A stretch of DNA of 64,000 bases from Sphingobacterium prati (lineage in GTDB: Bacteria > Bacteroidota > Bacteroidia > Sphingobacteriales > Sphingobacteriaceae): the NCBI RefSeq assembly GCF_013167215.1, contig NZ_JABJWY010000034.1, positions 682,001-746,000 of the forward strand, written 5' to 3'. A program made the position numbers and the translations under genes. The notes below the pieces were generated by a model. It was not told the origin of the DNA. It was given only the letters and a program-made list of their open reading frames with translations, and made no database searches. Positions 35,219-44,175 of this stretch are shown in pieces. Within the stretch, counting starts at the first letter, position 1. Each line of letters opens with the position of its first letter.

Positions 35219-36127
35219 TCAGAAGCTCTCTTCGACCAATTCTTTATTGACCATCGCTCCTGCGAGATTACCTGCAGCAACTGCATTGGAAACAGAACGC
35301 ATCATGCTGGCATTATCGCCACAAGCAAAAACTCCCATAACTGAAGTTTTTTGAAAATTGTCGACGACAATATGCCCCTGTTCTGTTAGGTCACAGCCTA
35401 ATTCAACTGGAATACCTGAATGCTGTTTAAAAGGAAGTGCTGCATACAATGCAGCAAATGTCCTTGAGCTGTTATCCTCGAAAACTACTTTTTCTAGCCA
35501 TCCATCCTTATGTTGTACTTTGGTAACCTTTTTTTCAATAACAGCTATACCATGCTTTTCCAATTTCTTTACCTGCTCAGATTCAAAATTAGCCTTCCCC
35601 GACGTCAATATTGTCAGGTTTGATGTGAGATTATTAACCAGTGAAGCCAAATGCAAAGCTCTATCTCCATTGGCCATAATTGCTGTTTTCTTTCCGCTAA
35701 ATTCATAACCGTGGCAGTAGGGACAATGAATAACAGAAATCCCCCAACAAGCTGAAAAACCTTGAATACTGGGCATTACATCCTCTATTCCTGTAGCAAA
35801 AATTATTTTTTTCGCGCTAAAAGCTTCGCCGTCTGTTGTGTTTATTTCAAAACCATCATTCGTTTTCTTTCCACTTGCAGCGAGTCCTTGCTGAAAACGT
35901 ACTGTTGGATAATTTAATACTTGCTCTTTAGCTTTCTGAGCAATTACCAATGGTTGTTCTCCATCATGTGTAATGAAATTATGTGAATGCGGTGTTTGCC
36001 TATTACAGGGCAAACCGCTATCAATAATCAATACCCGTCGTAAGGAACGCCCCAATGCCATAGCTGCAGAAAGACCAGCATAACTTCCACCAACAATAAT
36101 TACATCAAAAGTTTTATCTTCTTTCAT
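35219..36127 (-). CDS. Thioredoxin-reductase-like FAD-dependent oxidoreductase
   Basis: A 302-residue flavoprotein. The FAD-binding motif is DVIIVGGSYAGLSAAMALGR, the redox centre CPYC lies in HCPYCHGYEF, and the second FAD motif is GVFACGDNASMMR. Length (about 300) and layout match low-molecular-weight thioredoxin reductase relatives. The NADP-binding region IMANGDRALHLASL lacks the typical GGGxSA, so this may be one of the TrxR-like proteins with other partners (for example ferredoxin- or holin-type disulfide oxidases). ATG at 36127 is used; the frame is open to 36157. It has no adjacent thioredoxin gene. Confidence 0.9.
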   Translation of the reverse strand: MKEDKTFDVIIVGGSYAGLSAAMALGRSLRRVLIIDSGLPCNRQTPHSHNFITHDGEQPLVIAQKAKEQVLNYPTVRFQQGLAASGKKTNDGFEINTTDGEAFSAKKIIFATGIEDVMPSIQGFSACWGISVIHCPYCHGYEFSGKKTAIMANGDRALHLASLVNNLTSNLTILTSGKANFESEQVKKLEKHGIAVIEKKVTKVQHKDGWLEKVVFEDNSSRTFAALYAALPFKQHSGIPVELGCDLTEQGHIVVDNFQKTSVMGVFACGDNASMMRSVSNAVAAGNLAGAMVNKELVEESF

Positions 36128-36273
36128 TTTTATATAGTTTATTTTAAACGCTGTCATTTATTTTTTGTATTCGAAAAATTGTTTTCATCAGCGTATATTT
36201 TGAATTTCCCCAGGACGCTATAAGCCATTCGTCCCGATAAGTGAATCGAAGAAACCATCAGCGTCACCTGTTG

Positions 36274-36885
36274 TTATTTTTGTTTTTTTTCCTTTTTACA
36301 GATAATCAAATAAAAGGGATAATTCTCCTCCACTTCCTGGATCTCAATCAATCCATATTTTTCAAATGCTGCGTGAATAGATTGCAAATCATAAAAGAAT
36401 ATTTTAACACCTCCAAACAATTCAAAACGATCTGGACCTATAGCAGTCCCCTGTCCATAAATAGCTGCCTGTTTTGACACTGTTGTAAAGATCATGTAAC
36501 CATTATCGCACAACTGGGCATAACAATCATGTATAAATTTAGCCCGCTCGTCAGCCCCCAGCAGATGGATTAACCCATAGCAAAAGATTCCTCCATATGT
36601 TTTGCTATCGAAAGGCATATCAGTGATCGAACCATGATAAATAATTGTTTGGGCTCCGAAATGTTTTCGGGCCAGTTCGATTGCGGTTTTGGATAGCTCA
36701 ATCCCTGTAATACCAATTCCATTTTCTAGAAATACATGTCCATTCCGGCCATAACCGAAACCCGGAATTAGGATTTCTTTTATGCTCTTCGCTAAAAAGA
36801 AATCTTTTGCTATTTGCGCTGAACAGGCAGGACTTCCGCCCCACATCTCTCCTTTTTCCTTAAAACTACGTTCCCAAAACTCCAT
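36274..36885 (-). CDS. Class I SAM-dependent methyltransferase
   Basis: A 203-residue methyltransferase. The SAM-binding region is ILIPGFGYGRNGHVFLENGI followed by TGIELSKTAI, with the acidic residue after beta-2 in GIELS and the later GIFCYGLIHLL (post-motif II). The start at 36885 gives MEFWERSFKEKGEMWGG, a family-like lead; upstream codons to 36942 are not convincing. It resembles thiol- or tellurite-type methyltransferases (TPMT/TehB-like) in the N-terminal W-rich segment, but the substrate is unknown. It stands alone on the minus strand. Confidence 0.9.
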   Translation of the reverse strand: MEFWERSFKEKGEMWGGSPACSAQIAKDFFLAKSIKEILIPGFGYGRNGHVFLENGIGITGIELSKTAIELARKHFGAQTIIYHGSITDMPFDSKTYGGIFCYGLIHLLGADERAKFIHDCYAQLCDNGYMIFTTVSKQAAIYGQGTAIGPDRFELFGGVKIFFYDLQSIHAAFEKYGLIEIQEVEENYPFYLIICKKEKKQK

Positions 36886-37070
36886 GTTTATAGCTTTTAT
36901 AGTGATACACTGTATTGAATTCCGCTTACAATAATCCTGCAATTACAGTAAAGATAAACGAAGATAAGTTTTTTTATTATTGCAACTATGTAGCAATAAT
37001 ATTAATGCAATTAAATTGCAAATAAATTACATTTAAAGAGTGTGCTGCCAATAATGGTTATTTATCAGTA

Positions 37071-37102
37071 TTGAAAAATGCAGTATTACAAGGATATCTT
37101 TG
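37071..37102 (+). promoter_or_regulatory. Bacteroidota-type promoter of the DUF1349 gene
   Basis: TTG at 37071-37073 and TATCTTTG (TAnnTTTG) at 37095-37102, with a 21-base spacer, match the Bacteroidota sigma-factor consensus. The gene starts 37 bases later. Confidence 0.5.
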
Positions 37103-37138
37103 TCTCTCGATTAGAATACATCCTTTGCTAAAGAAAAT

Positions 37139-37801
37139 ATGAAAAAAACAAAGACATTTTTTGCGGCGTCATTGCTTCCCTTTTTTGCCATGCAGGTGAC
37201 AGCACAGAAATTAGACAAGATGACCTGGTTTAACGAACCATCGGAATGGACAGTCAGTAACAACGCACTTGTCATGTTTGTTACTCCCAAAAGCGACTAT
37301 TGGCGCGTATCACATTATGGATTTACAGTGGATGACGCGCCTTTTTTCTACACCGAACGCGGTGGTGAATTTGAAGTAAAAGTCAAGATTTCGGCTAAAT
37401 ATAAAACTCGCTTTGATCAAGCGGGTCTTATGCTACGGATAGATCATGAAAATTATATAAAAGCAGGAATAGAATTTGTCGATGGAAAGTATAACCTGAG
37501 TACGGTTGTCACCCATCGGACCAGTGACTGGAGTATTATACCGGTAGACAAAGAAACTCCTTTTATATGGATAAAAGCTGTTCGCAGACTAGATGCTGTT
37601 GAATTCTTTTATTCTTTTGATGATAAGGAATATGTGATGATGAGAAATGCTTGGCTACAAGATAACAAGCCCGTATTGGTTGGTGTGATGGGGGCATCAC
37701 CAGATGGTGAAGGTTTCCAGGCCAATTTTGAACACTTTAGCATCAAACATCTTCCCGACCAGCGCCGAACAAAATGGCTAAAAGAAAATAGTGCCAATTG
37801 A
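37139..37801 (+). CDS. Secreted DUF1349 protein
   Basis: A 220-residue protein with signal peptide MKKTKTFFAASLLPFFAMQVTA split from a mature DUF1349 concanavalin-like domain. Family marks are MTWFNEPSEWTVSNNALVMF, YWRVSHYGF, RFDQAGLMLRIDHENYIKAG, WSIIPVDKE and GVMGASPDGEGFQANFEHFS. Related cytoplasmic proteins in other bacteria and yeast (Yee/regulation-of-enolase type) have unknown ligands; the concanavalin fold suggests glycan binding. This copy should be periplasmic. It has its own promoter and a hairpin after the stop. Confidence 0.92.
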   Translation: MKKTKTFFAASLLPFFAMQVTAQKLDKMTWFNEPSEWTVSNNALVMFVTPKSDYWRVSHYGFTVDDAPFFYTERGGEFEVKVKISAKYKTRFDQAGLMLRIDHENYIKAGIEFVDGKYNLSTVVTHRTSDWSIIPVDKETPFIWIKAVRRLDAVEFFYSFDDKEYVMMRNAWLQDNKPVLVGVMGASPDGEGFQANFEHFSIKHLPDQRRTKWLKENSAN

Positions 37802-37811
37802 TCAGAATCGT

Positions 37812-37846
37812 CAAGTCTGTCGAAAGAGTTGTATTTGACAGACTTG
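37812..37846. terminator. Hairpin between convergent genes
   Basis: Perfect 10-bp arms CAAGTCTGTC/GACAGACTTG with a 15-base loop, between the DUF1349 gene and the convergent LuxR gene. T tract is short (TTATTAT). Confidence 0.6.
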
Positions 37847-37849
37847 TTA

Positions 37850-38635
37850 TTATGATGAAGTATCTTCTTGCTTATACATTTTATCGTATATACTGATCGC
37901 TTCGTGCAAATTGCGAACCCGTAGTTTTTGTAGAATGTTTTGGCGATGCCGGTTGACGGTATTGACGCTCAGGCCTAACTTTTCAGCAATGTCCTTGCTG
38001 ATCATCCCTCCTCTTACGCAATGCAAAATCTCCCGCTCCCTAGCACTCATGACATCCTTTACATCTCGTTTATTCAGTAAATAGACATCACCACTTACCT
38101 GATTAAAGATATAATTCTTATTCACTTGTTGATCTTCCTTTTCGGGCAATAGCGTATAACAGCACAATGCCAACTGGGGAAATTCTTTAGCGGAAGTATC
38201 CAGATAGACGATCTGATGCGACATCAGCATATTCTTCCCATCTTTTCCTTCCACACGGAGTATACTATTTGCCTGGTAGTGAAAACGTTCCTTCGGATCT
38301 ACCTTCTTGACCATATCAAGAAATTGCAGTTCAAGCCTATGTTTTACAGCCAGATCTTCAGGATGTATGCGCGCCAAGAGAAAGTCCTCCCATATACTAT
38401 TTATTTCCAATTTTCTTTTGGGCGATGACAGGTGTAGACGTTCGGCAATCGCTCCCATAAAGGTAAAGCTCCAATTTGCCGTCAGATCGCTGAGTACCAC
38501 AATGCCATTGTGAATGTCAGCATAGGTTTTCGCATACTGCTTATAGTATTTTAAAACCGATAAGTCTACGCTCGTATTTCGTAAACCTTTACCAACAAGA
38601 TTTTTATTTAATGTCTTTTTTAAATCCGATTCCAT
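37850..38635 (-). CDS. LuxR family transcriptional regulator with PAS-like N-terminus
   Basis: A 261-residue regulator. The C-terminal LuxR HTH is clear: SAREREILHCVRGGMISKDI, then GLSVNTVNRHRQNILQKLRV. The N-terminal 180 residues resemble the PAS-like sensing domain common in Bacteroidota LuxR regulators (WSFTFMGAIAERLHLSS, ARIHPEDLAVKHRLELQF, RFHYQANSILRVEGKDG). It has no receiver domain. The ligand and target genes are unknown. It is about 105 bases upstream of the BamA-like gene's end, on the same strand, but in reverse order (the BamA gene is read first), so cotranscription is possible. Confidence 0.92.
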   Translation of the reverse strand: MESDLKKTLNKNLVGKGLRNTSVDLSVLKYYKQYAKTYADIHNGIVVLSDLTANWSFTFMGAIAERLHLSSPKRKLEINSIWEDFLLARIHPEDLAVKHRLELQFLDMVKKVDPKERFHYQANSILRVEGKDGKNMLMSHQIVYLDTSAKEFPQLALCCYTLLPEKEDQQVNKNYIFNQVSGDVYLLNKRDVKDVMSAREREILHCVRGGMISKDIAEKLGLSVNTVNRHRQNILQKLRVRNLHEAISIYDKMYKQEDTSS

Positions 38636-38740
38636 CGTTCAATATTTCGCAAGTTTATGGACAGTTTTGGAGAACCATTTTTAATGTATGCTCCATGTGA
38701 CCAAACTTTTCGCGACTTTTATAAGATAAACATTTACGCT

Positions 38741-41296
38741 TTAAAAAGAAAGACCGATCCGGATATAAGGCAAAGTTGCCTCCTTACTAAAGCCCAATAC
38801 TCCTTGAATCGTAAGAAGCTCTCCAGGTATAAAATAAATTCCGCCGCCATAACCCATATGCCATGTATTTGAACTTTCAGCTGTCATCCAAACGCGTCCA
38901 ATATCGTAAAATCCAATTGCGCCAACAGTCCCGGGAACAAGATAAGACGAATAACTAAACAGCTTCAAGCGCATGTCAAAATTATTGAATACCGCTGTTT
39001 TTCCTGTAAATCGCCGTGAATTATATCCACGCAAGCTTATCTCACCACCAATCTGTGCGTGTTGATAAAAATAAGGATCTCCCCAAACAACATCTACCCC
39101 TGTTCTATTCGCAAATGTGATGTAGTCGTTAGCGACAGTTTTATAAAAGCTCATCACGTGCTGTAGCTTTGTATATTTCCGGGTCTCGCCACCAATTTCG
39201 GCATTCCAGCCCAATCTTGTATGGATATGTACACCTGATTTTGAATTTGCGGCGTTATCACGCGTATCGTAATCTATACCCCCTGTAATACCTGTAAAAA
39301 AATTACTTCCATAGATAGGTTCAGCAGGAAATTCAGCCTTAAATTCTTCAAAGTATTTTCCTACATTATTAGCCTCTTTACTGTTGTAATATTCAGAAGA
39401 TGAACCATAAAATAATTTCAGTTTAGGATTTAGATATTTTTCCAGAAAAATATCACCACTTACAATATCAAATCTATTTCGATAGTAAGAAATACTTCTT
39501 GAATCTGATTTTTCAAACAAGGTATTGTTTCCATAACCAAAAAAATTACTCAGATTTCTGGGGCCAAGTGAGGAAAGATGAATAGAAAGATCCTGATCTG
39601 CAAATAATTTCTTAAAATGGCCTTTATAATCAAACATAAATGATTCGCGACCTGTCAAATAACTGGCCATAAATTGGTGCCGATAAGCATAAGGCTTCTT
39701 CCGAAACCCCTGATTTTCGATCAGATATCCCAATCCGAAAATCAGTCCACGATCAACACCATAATCCAGATTCAATACGACTCCTTTACGATCGTATACA
39801 AAATTATCGTACTCAAATTGGTGAACAGCAGTATCTGCACTTAATTTTAATCGTACATTTTTATCAACCTGAATACCAGAACCCGGTTGATCTTTTGAGT
39901 CATAGATATATACTTTATGACCATTGCTAAATTTACCAGAGGTACGGTATATGTCATCACCATTTCCACCTATCAAACGAATTTTGACAGGAGATCGACC
40001 AGATCCATGTAGTTTAAATTCATCTGATCCGGCGATCCCATAGATCCGGACTTCTTCCGTTTGTCCAGGCAAAAAAGTACGTTTCAAGAGTCTTCGCCCT
40101 TCGGATCCATCTTTTTTCTTGTTGTGTATATCAATGGTGACAGAACCATCTTTATTGTAGTCAACATCAACAAACTCAGATTTGGCGGATAAAGGCAAAT
40201 CGACCACACGGGCAAGAAAACGATAATACGTTAGTCCACTCTGCATAAGTTCATCCCTTCTTGACCGAATATTTGTTTCCAGCTCCTTCGCGCTTAATTT
40301 TACGATGGTATCCGGCATGGCCAACATAGCCTGATGGATCAGCGAATCCGTAAGCGTCTTCTGAACAAATTTTATTTCATCTACCCATTCATCCTCTGTC
40401 AGGTGGGTAAGAAAAAAGTGATCAAAATGGCGGGCGTTAAAATTCCAATGTGGCACATTACGTATATGGGGACTATAGGCCTGCAAATGGGCTTTTAACC
40501 ATTGATAGGAAAGTAAAGTAGGAAACAAACCTGATGTTTTATAATACACCTTATCCCGATCTCGCGGCACAGGTGTATAAATCTTCTTACCCTTTTCTTT
40601 TTCAGGATCCCAGCGCCAATTATCTTCATGACGATCCCAATCTCCCAATGCAAAATCAAGTAATCTTGAACGTAAAGTTAGTTTTTGATCAATTTGCGTA
40701 TCATTATCTTCTAGCACTTTCCGAATGACTTTTGCACTATTGTCAGTTTTTTCGTCTTCAAAGGGGGTACGGGCTTCAAACATATAAGGCCTATTTTTAA
40801 ACACCTCCCGATATTCACCGAATCCCGGATCATCTCCAACGAAAACAAGTTCGGGAGATGAATGTGGAATACCCAAAGCCGTGTTAAACGGAGGAACAGT
40901 TAATGCACCGAATGGATGATGTATTGAAATCTGATCCTGAACGATATCTTTTGCAAATGTCTTTCGAAGGCTTTCAGGAAGACTACGTTCTGGATATTTC
41001 TGAATGGATCTTAATACCCATTCCCTCCCTGAAGGATCGGCCATCCGAAGCGACTGGGTTTGCATCCCCCCGCCCAGTTTGACTATACGAAGCCCCCTCT
41101 TTTCCGTTTTAAAATCCATTATACGCATTTTTACGGGCGTACTATATAATTTACGATAGCTGTCTCCCAACCAGAACCTATGAACCGCACCTACTCGATC
41201 ATACTCAGGAGCAATGATAGTTGTTATGCTGTCAACTTGTTGAGCATATGAGCTCAAGGCACAGCAGCACGTAATCAATGTTAGGATTCTTCTCAT
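38741..41296 (-). CDS. BamA/TamA-like outer-membrane barrel with kinase-like N-terminal domain
   Basis: An 851-residue exported protein. The start at 41296 gives the signal peptide MRRILTLITCCCALSSYA; the frame opens at 41338. Residues about 40-330 form a domain seen in Bacteroidota surface-antigen proteins, with GREWVLRSIQK, a GIPHSSPELVFVGDDP segment, GDWDRHEDNW (Asp221-Arg-His223) and PRDRDKVY. This order resembles HipA/Fam20-type kinases (Lys, DRH loop, metal Asp). The C-terminal about 400 residues are a D15/BamA-type barrel (GGIDYDTRDN, GGEISLRGYNSRRFTGK, ending in IRIGLSF). Homologs I recall are longer and carry an N-terminal metallophosphoesterase; that part is absent here. Kinase activity is a hypothesis only. 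Confidence 0.85.
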   Translation of the reverse strand: MRRILTLITCCCALSSYAQQVDSITTIIAPEYDRVGAVHRFWLGDSYRKLYSTPVKMRIMDFKTEKRGLRIVKLGGGMQTQSLRMADPSGREWVLRSIQKYPERSLPESLRKTFAKDIVQDQISIHHPFGALTVPPFNTALGIPHSSPELVFVGDDPGFGEYREVFKNRPYMFEARTPFEDEKTDNSAKVIRKVLEDNDTQIDQKLTLRSRLLDFALGDWDRHEDNWRWDPEKEKGKKIYTPVPRDRDKVYYKTSGLFPTLLSYQWLKAHLQAYSPHIRNVPHWNFNARHFDHFFLTHLTEDEWVDEIKFVQKTLTDSLIHQAMLAMPDTIVKLSAKELETNIRSRRDELMQSGLTYYRFLARVVDLPLSAKSEFVDVDYNKDGSVTIDIHNKKKDGSEGRRLLKRTFLPGQTEEVRIYGIAGSDEFKLHGSGRSPVKIRLIGGNGDDIYRTSGKFSNGHKVYIYDSKDQPGSGIQVDKNVRLKLSADTAVHQFEYDNFVYDRKGVVLNLDYGVDRGLIFGLGYLIENQGFRKKPYAYRHQFMASYLTGRESFMFDYKGHFKKLFADQDLSIHLSSLGPRNLSNFFGYGNNTLFEKSDSRSISYYRNRFDIVSGDIFLEKYLNPKLKLFYGSSSEYYNSKEANNVGKYFEEFKAEFPAEPIYGSNFFTGITGGIDYDTRDNAANSKSGVHIHTRLGWNAEIGGETRKYTKLQHVMSFYKTVANDYITFANRTGVDVVWGDPYFYQHAQIGGEISLRGYNSRRFTGKTAVFNNFDMRLKLFSYSSYLVPGTVGAIGFYDIGRVWMTAESSNTWHMGYGGGIYFIPGELLTIQGVLGFSKEATLPYIRIGLSF

Positions 41297-41341
41297 ATTG
41301 CTTAAGTCGGTCGTGAGGAAAATATGGCTAAAGTTCACATT

Positions 41342-41515
41342 TTAAAGCATGGAATCAAAAACTTTCTGTTCCTTTTTTAGTTTAAACCCCATGTGCTCAT
41401 AAAATTTATGACTTTCTGTCCGAAGGACGCTAACTCTTACACGCAAACGAAAATACCCTATATTTTTTAAAAAGTTAAATGTATTCAAGAGAGAAACCCA
41501 ATCATCATACAAATA
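41342..41515 (-). pseudogene. C-terminal remnant of a GNAT acetyltransferase
   Basis: The minus frame gives LRVRVSVLRTESHKFYEHMG then FKLKKEQKVFDSML before TAA at 41342-41344. The piece RTESHKFYEHMGFKLKKEQK is the C-terminal beta-alpha-beta of GNAT enzymes (HxFYExxGF). Upstream the frame stays open to about 41515 but the acetyl-CoA-binding motif A is missing. This is a truncated relic. The rest of the gap to 41717 holds nothing recognised. Confidence 0.7.
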
Positions 41516-41717
41516 ACAGCATCATAATTATTCATCCAATAAACGACGTTGATAATTGATCTGCCCCAATGGTAGGTTAAATGCACCAACAAATATTCCG
41601 TTGAAAAATCAGCTTATCCGGTCCTAATTTGGAGAAATGGATCGAACCTCGTTAAAAGTTACATTCATTAAATATTCATAAGATATCGTATTTTTACTTG
41701 AACCAATAAAGTAATCA

Positions 41718-41990
41718 ATGCGTATGTTTCCAAAATTTCCAAGAACGACCTGGATCATCTTCTTGATACTAACAGTAACGATCACCCTGCTATTTTCGAA
41801 ATGTGAAAGCCCTTCGGATGGCAATGATGCCCTTGGTTTCCCTTTCCCTTTTTATACCTATTCAGGCGGAAGGCGTAATCCAGAGCCACCCAGCAGAACC
41901 TACTTCAATAGCATATATCTTCTGCTCAACCTAATCATCTATTTCGGAATCGCCTATCTGTTGACGTATTCAATAAAAAAACAGAAATAG
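41718..41990 (+). CDS. Small membrane protein, two TM helices
   Basis: A 90-residue protein: TM1 (TTWIIFLILTVTITLLF) near the N-terminus, a polar central loop rich in Pro, Gly and aromatic residues (GFPFPFYTYSGGRRNPEPPS), and TM2 (SIYLLLNLIIYFGIAYLLTY) near the C-terminus ending in KKQK. The start may be the ATG at 41718 or at 41724. Similar small two-TM proteins occur in Bacteroidota with no known function. It sits 100 bases before the GHKL ATPase gene on the same strand. Confidence 0.7.
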   Translation: MRMFPKFPRTTWIIFLILTVTITLLFSKCESPSDGNDALGFPFPFYTYSGGRRNPEPPSRTYFNSIYLLLNLIIYFGIAYLLTYSIKKQK

Positions 41991-42091
41991 AAGGTGAAAG
42001 AAAATAATGCGATTATTACGAATTAAACATCATATAATTGGGCAACGAAGTTCTTGCCTCTTAAATTTACAATGTTAGGATTGCTGTCATT

Positions 42092-43393
42092 ATGAAAAAA
42101 AACACGAAGATTACCAACCTGAGTATTGAATCTGCGGGGCTACCCAAAGACCCGAAACTGGTCATTGCTGAATATATATGGAACGGCTTTGACGCTAAAG
42201 CTACTGAAATCGATATGGCAATTGACAGCAACGGGCTCGGTTATATAAATAGTATTAGCATCAGCGACAACGGTGAAGGAATCGTTTTTAACACATTGCC
42301 TTATTCATTTGGTAATTTTTTGGATTCGGTAAAGAAAAATAGCATTAAGCGAAGCTCTTATACCAGAGGAAAAAAAGGAAAAGGTCGGTTTTCTTTTTCA
42401 TTATTTGCGACCAGAGCCATCTGGAATACGATTGTAAAGGAAGAAGAAAATTTAAAAGCATACCGCATACAAATTGATAGAGACAGTAAAGAGCAATATG
42501 ATGTTAGCGAAAGTATACCGGTAGAAAATCAGCCCACAGGAACCCGTGTGCGCTTAGAGGGAGTTTTCGCATTAAATTCATCTTATTTTGAATCAAACGA
42601 ATTTATGGATTTCATGGCACAGGAATTTGGCTGGTTTCTATACCTTAATCGAGATCTAGGCTATACCGTACGAATCAATGGTACGATGTTACTCTATGAT
42701 CATCTGATCCAAGAAGCAGATCTGTTGTCATGGACTTTATATAGTCCTGATGGAAATTTATCCTATAGCTTTCACATCAATTACATTCGCTGGAGTCGAC
42801 AGATTGGAGACCGCTATTATTATTATTTGCGCAATAGCGAAAAAAGAGAAATTGCCAAAGTACTCAGTAGCTTTAACAATAATGCCATAAATTTCCACCA
42901 TTCGGTTTATGTAACGTCCGACTTTTTTGACGCCTTCGAACAAGAAGATATCAGCATTTCAACAGACATCAATCTCTTCACTGGAAAAGAAAAACAGGTT
43001 ATTTATCGGAATTTGCTGGCTGAATTACGCGATTTTCTTGACCGCAAACAGAAAAAATATGTTCGTGAAAATGCTGTAGCGACCAAACTAAGTGAATTGG
43101 AGAAAAAAGGATTTCTACCCACATATGACCAAAATGATAAAGACAAAAAAAGGAAGGAGATATTGCTTGCATTGGTTCAGGAAATCTATATCATAGAACC
43201 ACGAATTTTCTTCGGTGTTAAAACAGATCTGATCCGTACCTATTTAGGTTTCATAGATCTCCTGCTACAAACAGAGAAAAGCGCTGATGTTCTCCATATA
43301 GTAGAGAAAGCAATTTCATTGACCGATAAAGAAAGAAGCCGAATTAAGCAGCTCCTAGCGATGGCTAATAATACCGGAAATAATGCGGTCTAG
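42092..43393 (+). CDS. Stand-alone GHKL (Hsp90/MutL-like) ATPase
   Basis: A 433-residue protein with the Bergerat ATP-binding fold: N box AEYIWNGFDAKAT (Asn31), G1 box DNGEGI (59-64) and G2 box GKKGKGRFSFSLFA (93-106). A transducer-like region follows (about 160-300), then a charged helical C-terminus (LDRKQKKYVRENAVATKLSE). It is not a sensor kinase: there is no HisKA, receiver or membrane segment. Stand-alone ATPases of this type are often seen in defence loci, where they act alone or with an effector. No partner gene is adjacent; the downstream neighbour is an efflux regulator. Function is therefore open. Confidence 0.85.
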   Translation: MKKNTKITNLSIESAGLPKDPKLVIAEYIWNGFDAKATEIDMAIDSNGLGYINSISISDNGEGIVFNTLPYSFGNFLDSVKKNSIKRSSYTRGKKGKGRFSFSLFATRAIWNTIVKEEENLKAYRIQIDRDSKEQYDVSESIPVENQPTGTRVRLEGVFALNSSYFESNEFMDFMAQEFGWFLYLNRDLGYTVRINGTMLLYDHLIQEADLLSWTLYSPDGNLSYSFHINYIRWSRQIGDRYYYYLRNSEKREIAKVLSSFNNNAINFHHSVYVTSDFFDAFEQEDISISTDINLFTGKEKQVIYRNLLAELRDFLDRKQKKYVRENAVATKLSELEKKGFLPTYDQNDKDKKRKEILLALVQEIYIIEPRIFFGVKTDLIRTYLGFIDLLLQTEKSADVLHIVEKAISLTDKERSRIKQLLAMANNTGNNAV

Positions 43394-43411
43394 CCTATTT
43401 TAATGCTGTTT

Positions 43412-43447
43412 TTTTATTTAATGACTTTTAAATGTCATTAAATAAAA
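43412..43447. terminator. Rho-independent terminator
   Basis: A 14-bp perfect stem (43412-43425 with 43434-43447) with an 8-base loop, T run before and A run after, so it is usable from both strands. It separates the GHKL ATPase gene from the tetR gene. Confidence 0.85.
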
Positions 43448-43466
43448 TAAAAAGTTAGAATTTTGC

Positions 43467-43479
43467 TTAACACTGTTAA
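43467..43479. promoter_or_regulatory. TetR operator candidate 1, TTAACA-C-TGTTAA
   Basis: A perfect 6-1-6 palindrome 18 bases before the tetR start. The same site appears inside the start of the downstream membrane-fusion gene, and a degenerate copy lies just before that gene. Confidence 0.7.
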
Positions 43480-43497
43480 ATCATTTATGCATTAAAC

Positions 43498-44097
43498 ATG
43501 GGTAGTAAAGAACGTATACAACGCCTCAAAGATGAGAATAGAACGAATATTCTCGATGCCGCTCTTCAAATCGTCAAGGAAGAAGGTTGGCAGGCGTTGA
43601 GTATGCGCAAAATTGCGGATATCATCGAATATACTGCCCCCATGATTTATGAGTATTTTGCAAACAAAGATGCAATTTTAAACGAACTTGCCAACCAAGG
43701 TTATCTCCTACTTGCCAAAAAAGTCAGAAAAGCCAAATCAACTCAAACCGACTTGGAGAAACAATTGGAAGCAATGTGGTTCAGTTATTGGGATTTTGCG
43801 TTTGAAGAGCGCGAATTATACCAACTCATGTTTGGTGTAGGTACAGCTTGCTGTGGGTTTGAAAAAACTTATAAGTGTGCTGAATCTCATGGCAGATTGA
43901 TCAGTGACGTAATTCGTGAGATCATGAAGGATAAAAATCCGTCAGAAGACTTGATCTGTAGAAAATATTTCACGTATTGGTCTATTATACATGGACTCAT
44001 ATCCATCAATTTAGTTAATCAAGGCAACGGAGATAATACTAACCAGGAGGTACTAAAAGATGCGATCTACGGAATCACCCGGTCGCTTACTGACTAA
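43498..44097 (+). CDS. TetR/AcrR family regulator of the RND operon
   Basis: A 199-residue repressor. The N-terminal HTH is clear: NILDAALQIVKEEGWQALSM, RKIADIIEYTAPMIYEYF and the following ANKDAILNELANQG. The C-terminal ligand domain has two adjacent cysteines (TACCGFEKTYKCAES) that may sense redox or metal. It lies 78 bases upstream of the membrane-fusion gene of the first RND operon on the same strand. Operator-like palindromes flank it, so autoregulation and control of the pump are likely. Confidence 0.93.
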   Translation: MGSKERIQRLKDENRTNILDAALQIVKEEGWQALSMRKIADIIEYTAPMIYEYFANKDAILNELANQGYLLLAKKVRKAKSTQTDLEKQLEAMWFSYWDFAFEERELYQLMFGVGTACCGFEKTYKCAESHGRLISDVIREIMKDKNPSEDLICRKYFTYWSIIHGLISINLVNQGNGDNTNQEVLKDAIYGITRSLTD

Positions 44098-44132
44098 TTT
44101 TTTTTGCATCAAAAAATACAACGTTAAAAAAT

Positions 44133-44145
44133 CTAACACCGTTAA
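44133..44145. promoter_or_regulatory. TetR operator candidate 2, CTAACACCGTTAA
   Basis: A degenerate form of TTAACA-n-TGTTAA, two mismatches, 31 bases before the start of the membrane-fusion gene. Confidence 0.5.
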
Positions 44146-44175
44146 ATATACCAAAACTTCAATTTTTAATATCAC

